Source: Verticillium longisporum
Taxonomy: Eukaryota > Ascomycota > Sordariomycetes > Glomerellales > Plectosphaerellaceae
Assembly: GCA_019188255.1 (NCBI GenBank)
Contig: JAETXT010000009.1
Coordinates: 372,001 to 436,000 of the forward strand
Length of the DNA stretch: 64,000 bases
Direction of reading: 5' to 3'
This document shows positions 60,908 to 64,000 of the stretch, piece after piece. Below the pieces are notes generated by a model. The model was not told where the DNA came from, made no database searches, and saw only the letters and a list, made by a program, of their open reading frames with translations. Position numbers and translations under genes: made by a program. Numbering within the stretch: position 1 is the first letter of the stretch; each line of letters starts with the position of its first letter.

Positions 60908-62440
60908 GCGTCTCGCTTGAGCTGTTGGTGAACGACAAAAGAAATACGTCTTTCTTTGGATCTTGGATTCGTGGGTCTCGGTCTTGGTTCTTAGCGGATC
61001 TGGTTTATTAGAGCTTGTAACTGGGGTTTCTGTACACACATAGACGAGCTATAATGCATCTCATTGCCTACTACCTGCGTGCTTGACTTGGTGATTGTTT
61101 CGTCTTTGAAACTATTCAGCGTCTGCGTTGTCCATGCCATGTTTGCTGCATGGGTCAAGTGTCGAGAGGATAAATGATCTCGGTTGCAGCATAGGGTAGA
61201 ATTGCCATCTCTCGTGTCTAATTACGCTTCTTCGTAGCTATGGTACTGTTCTGCATCGTGCCTGGCGGGGTTGCACTATTGTGTGTCGAGAGTGGACGAG
61301 GCAGGGTTGTGGGAGGGTCCTCATGCAGGTGTGGCATCGTGAACGGGGCGATCTGGATCAGCCAGACATGATGAAGTTTGTCTGTCCATGACTGGCTTGT
61401 CTATTCAGAGATTTACATCTGACACGACGCGGGGCTGATCAACGGTGCTCACGGGACTTTGGAGCAGAATCGTGACATGCAGGTGTTCCTGAAGAGCATC
61501 ATGTGAATTCACATCTTCCTGGATGCAGCAGAATGGGCAGCTGTAGATGCACATGCAGGCCGTGTCTCGCTACCCCCCCTCCCCCCAACAAAAACAAAGA
61601 CCGGCAAAGCAGCATGTGTTGTTGCAACTCAAGCATCTACGCTACATTGCCAAGGCCAAGCAAGACCCATCTCGAGTGTCTGCTCGGCTCTTCACGAGCG
61701 GTTGGCCCTTCACGAGCGGTTGACTCGGCCGAGAGGTTTCGGGACGGGTCACCTCGTGGCAGTGAGACAGCGCCGCTGGACCAAACTTGGCGTCTTGCCC
61801 AGAGCAGGTTTCTTGCACGATGCAAAGTGTCTCAAGCACTTGTTGGCGGGAGCGTCCAATGCGCAGGTCGACTGTGCCGTGAGCCGCGGCGCGAGCATTA
61901 CAAATTCAACATGGAGCCATCTTGCCCCCGAATGGTGCCATTGATGTGCCCCTCATTCTGGTGTACCACTGATTGGGTCGTCTGGCAGAGGGATTCTCAA
62001 AGCGTTGTTGAGTCTCTCTGTCGTTCAATTGATTCTAGCTTCAGGAAGTCTTCGTCTGGGCTGTTGATAAATGGGCGGCCGGCGCGTTCTTCATCACTCC
62101 ATGAATGTGACGCCCACGACAAGTCGTCAACCACAGGGCGCGCGGGGGGTTGCGTAGGGCGCGGCTACTTGTGGTCATGAGGTGCAGGTTCCGGCGGCGA
62201 CGGCCGGCGACTCCGGCTGAATCATGCACGGTGATTGACCAACCGAGACAAGCGTGATGATGAAAAAAAAAGTCTTATCTCGCTCCAAGGGTCCGCTAAA
62301 GGCCCGCTAGGCCCCGCCGCTCTGATCAAGACGTGACAACCAAGAGCATCTCCATCTCTACTTCTACACTGCCTTCCACCTTGACAGCAGCCTATCGTTG
62401 CCCTCGACTCGACTTCTTCAGCACTGTCAGTCACCACACC
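60908..62440. other. intergenic region, no supported gene
   Basis: This 1.5-kb region holds the terminator of the GH17 gene and the promoter of the transporter. A 15-bp direct repeat, CTTCACGAGCGGTTG, lies at 61690-61704 and 61708-61722. Several frames exceed 60 codons but none carries a motif. A run of A at 62263-62271 precedes the transporter leader. Confidence 0.5.
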
Positions 62441-63910
62441 ATGGCCGAGACGCAGCCCCTCCTCGGCCCCCGGGCTGAGCCTCAGGACCCCCTCGCCTGC
62501 CTCGATGATCCCAAGCCCGTGTTCGACTTTGATCCCAATGGCGACTCGGACAACCCTCGCGAGTGGCCCGCGTCATTCAAGCGGAACATTGTGGCCCTGC
62601 TCGCCTGCATGGCCTTTACAGTCACCTTCACCTGCATCTCCGTGGTGCCTGTAGCCCATCAGATCGTCAGCGAGCTCGATAATGGCCGCCCCAATGACTC
62701 GGCGAGCGCCCTGCTCGTGACCATCTGGGAGCTCGGAGAGGCTGCAGGTCCTCTTCTGATTGCGCCGCTGTCCGAAGTCTACGGCCGTTATCCCGTCATG
62801 AACGTGTGCAATGTGCTCTTCATCGCCGCCACCGTTCTGGCTGCCGTCAGCCAGTCGTCGACTCTCTTCATCGCCGCCCGCGCCCTGACTGGCCTCGCCG
62901 TCGCCTCGAACGTCCTGAGCCCCGCCATCATTGGTGACATCTTTGAGCCCGACCAACGTGGCTCGGCCATGAGCCTCATGATGCTCGCGCCTCTCATCGG
63001 CGGCGCTGTCGGTCCCGCCATCAGCGGCGCCGTCGCCCAGACGCTCGGCTGGCGCCAGGTCCTCTGGATGAGCGCCGGTCTCGCCGTCGCCTGCAAGATC
63101 CTCTTCCTGACCTGCTTCCGCGAGACGTACAAGATGGTCATCCTCCGCAAGCGCGCGCCAGAGCTGTACCGGCAGCACCAGCTGGACCAGGAGCCCAAGG
63201 AGTCGAGCGACCACCGCAGCCTCCTGAAGCTCTGGCACGCGGTGACGCGGCCCATGTCGGTCCTCTTCAGCTCGGGCGTGCTCCTCGCCCTCTCCCTCTT
63301 CGGCTCCATCTCCTTCAGCTACTTCTACGTCATGTCCATCACGCTGCCCGACATTCTGCAGGACATCTACGGCTTCTCGCCGGCCCTCACCGGCTCGGCG
63401 TTCATCACCTTCAGCATCGGCTCCTTCGTGGCCATCGCCGTCTGCAACGTCGGCCTCGACCGCATCTACATCCACCTCCGCGCCCACGACCCCGAGGGCG
63501 GCAAGCCCGAGCACCGCCTGCCCCTCACCATCGTCGGCGCCTTCGCCCTGCCCCTCGCCGTCATGGCCTACGGCTGGGCCGCCGAGCTGCGCCTCCCCGT
63601 GCCGCTGCTCCTCCTCGCCGCCGCCCTGCTCGACGGCTCGCTGCTGCTGGCCATGGTGCCCGTGTCGGCCTACGTCGTCGACGCCTTTGGCCTGTACTCG
63701 GCCTCGGCCATGACGGGCGTCATCGTCACGCGCTGTCTGATGGGCACCTTTTTGCCGCTGTCGACCGGTCCGCTGCGCGCCCGCTTTGGGTATGGATGGG
63801 GGTTTACCATTCTCGGCGCCGTCAGTCTGTGCTTGGCGCCTATTCCCATCTTCATCATGCGCTATGGCGCCACGTGGAGGAAGGCGTCGCTGTACTCGAG
63901 GGATAATTGA
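62441..63910 (+). CDS. MFS transporter, DHA1 drug:H+ antiporter type
   Basis: ATG 62441 (CACCATGG) gives 489 residues without introns. After a hydrophilic N-terminus with NPREWPASFKRN, membrane segments follow in two groups of six: LLACMAFTVTFTCISVVPVA, then the loop with APLSEVYGRYPVMN (the motif-A equivalent), ARALTGLAVASNVLSPAIIG, and later SVLFSSGVLLALSLFGSISF and GFTILGAVSLCLAPIPIFIM. GDIFEPDQRGSAMS marks the DHA1 multidrug or polyamine exporters. It should sit in the plasma membrane and use the proton gradient; the substrate is unknown. No frameshift. The window ends 90 bases after its stop. Confidence 0.9.
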   Translation: MAETQPLLGPRAEPQDPLACLDDPKPVFDFDPNGDSDNPREWPASFKRNIVALLACMAFTVTFTCISVVPVAHQIVSELDNGRPNDSASALLVTIWELGEAAGPLLIAPLSEVYGRYPVMNVCNVLFIAATVLAAVSQSSTLFIAARALTGLAVASNVLSPAIIGDIFEPDQRGSAMSLMMLAPLIGGAVGPAISGAVAQTLGWRQVLWMSAGLAVACKILFLTCFRETYKMVILRKRAPELYRQHQLDQEPKESSDHRSLLKLWHAVTRPMSVLFSSGVLLALSLFGSISFSYFYVMSITLPDILQDIYGFSPALTGSAFITFSIGSFVAIAVCNVGLDRIYIHLRAHDPEGGKPEHRLPLTIVGAFALPLAVMAYGWAAELRLPVPLLLLAAALLDGSLLLAMVPVSAYVVDAFGLYSASAMTGVIVTRCLMGTFLPLSTGPLRARFGYGWGFTILGAVSLCLAPIPIFIMRYGATWRKASLYSRDN

Positions 63911-64000
63911 GAGGGGTTTGGGGCCGGGTTTGGCACTTGGTGGTTTTTGGAATGGAGCATAGCGACGGTTGGGTAAAAAGTTGCATGATAGATAATGACT

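Noticed and set aside
59561..61039. 492-codon open frame on the minus strand across the GH17 gene
   Set aside because: It is the shadow of extreme C-ending codon bias; its translation is Gly/Val/Leu-rich without motifs, while the plus strand encodes a complete GH17 enzyme.
61503..62180. 225-codon plus-strand frame upstream of the transporter
   Set aside because: It begins in low-complexity sequence with a poly-C run, shows no conserved block and is probably chance.

Overview
The window comes from a filamentous ascomycete, most likely a Sordariomycete of the Hypocreales. The evidence is short spliceosomal introns (46-156 nt, mostly GTRNGY donors with CTAAC or CTGAC branch sites), genes for dynactin, Zn2Cys6 regulators, GH7/GH13/GH17 glycosidases and P450s, TAGGTACC-type intergenic repeats, and AT-rich blocks with the signature of repeat-induced point mutation (RIP), in which CpA and TpG are almost absent while CpG survives. 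Species cannot be set from the sequence alone.

Layout. 1-9 kb is ordinary gene space: the start of a molybdopterin synthase small subunit, dynamitin (dynactin p50), an RTC4-domain protein and a four-exon intracellular GH13 alpha-glucosidase. 9-20.4 kb is a RIP-saturated nest: a PIF/Harbinger-type DDE relic, then a Ty1/copia LTR retrotransposon on the minus strand (LTRs at 10703-10991 and 17914-20074) whose right LTR is split by a non-RIPed Fot1/pogo element with a TA target duplication. 21-23.6 kb holds two tandem diverged paralogues of unknown function. 24.3-30.3 kb holds a coiled-coil protein, a GH7 protein with two of three catalytic positions changed, and a P450. 30.6-33.4 kb has a MITE-like repeat and a AAA ATPase. 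34.2-45.7 kb is one gene locus apparently broken by two transposons: a RIPed hAT element with an 8-bp target duplication and a non-RIPed two-ORF LINE. 47.7-63.9 kb returns to gene space: a HET-like protein, a Zn2Cys6 regulator, tRNA-Glu, a second Zn2Cys6 regulator beside a 2OG-Fe(II) oxygenase, a GPI-anchored GH17 glucanase and an MFS transporter.

Two themes cut across the window. First, at least ten coding regions or coding segments, host genes and transposons alike, are broken by exactly one missing base, nearly always in a short homopolymer. This looks like systematic assembly error rather than biology, so the broken genes are annotated as probably intact. Second, transposon age is layered: Harbinger, copia and hAT are RIPed, while the pogo and LINE copies are not and so arrived later or escaped RIP.

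No operon-like system is expected in a fungus. The best candidates for new biology are the catalytically altered GH7 protein, the tandem unknown pair at 21-23.6 kb, the extra antisense coding relic inside the copia element, and the disrupted membrane-protein locus.
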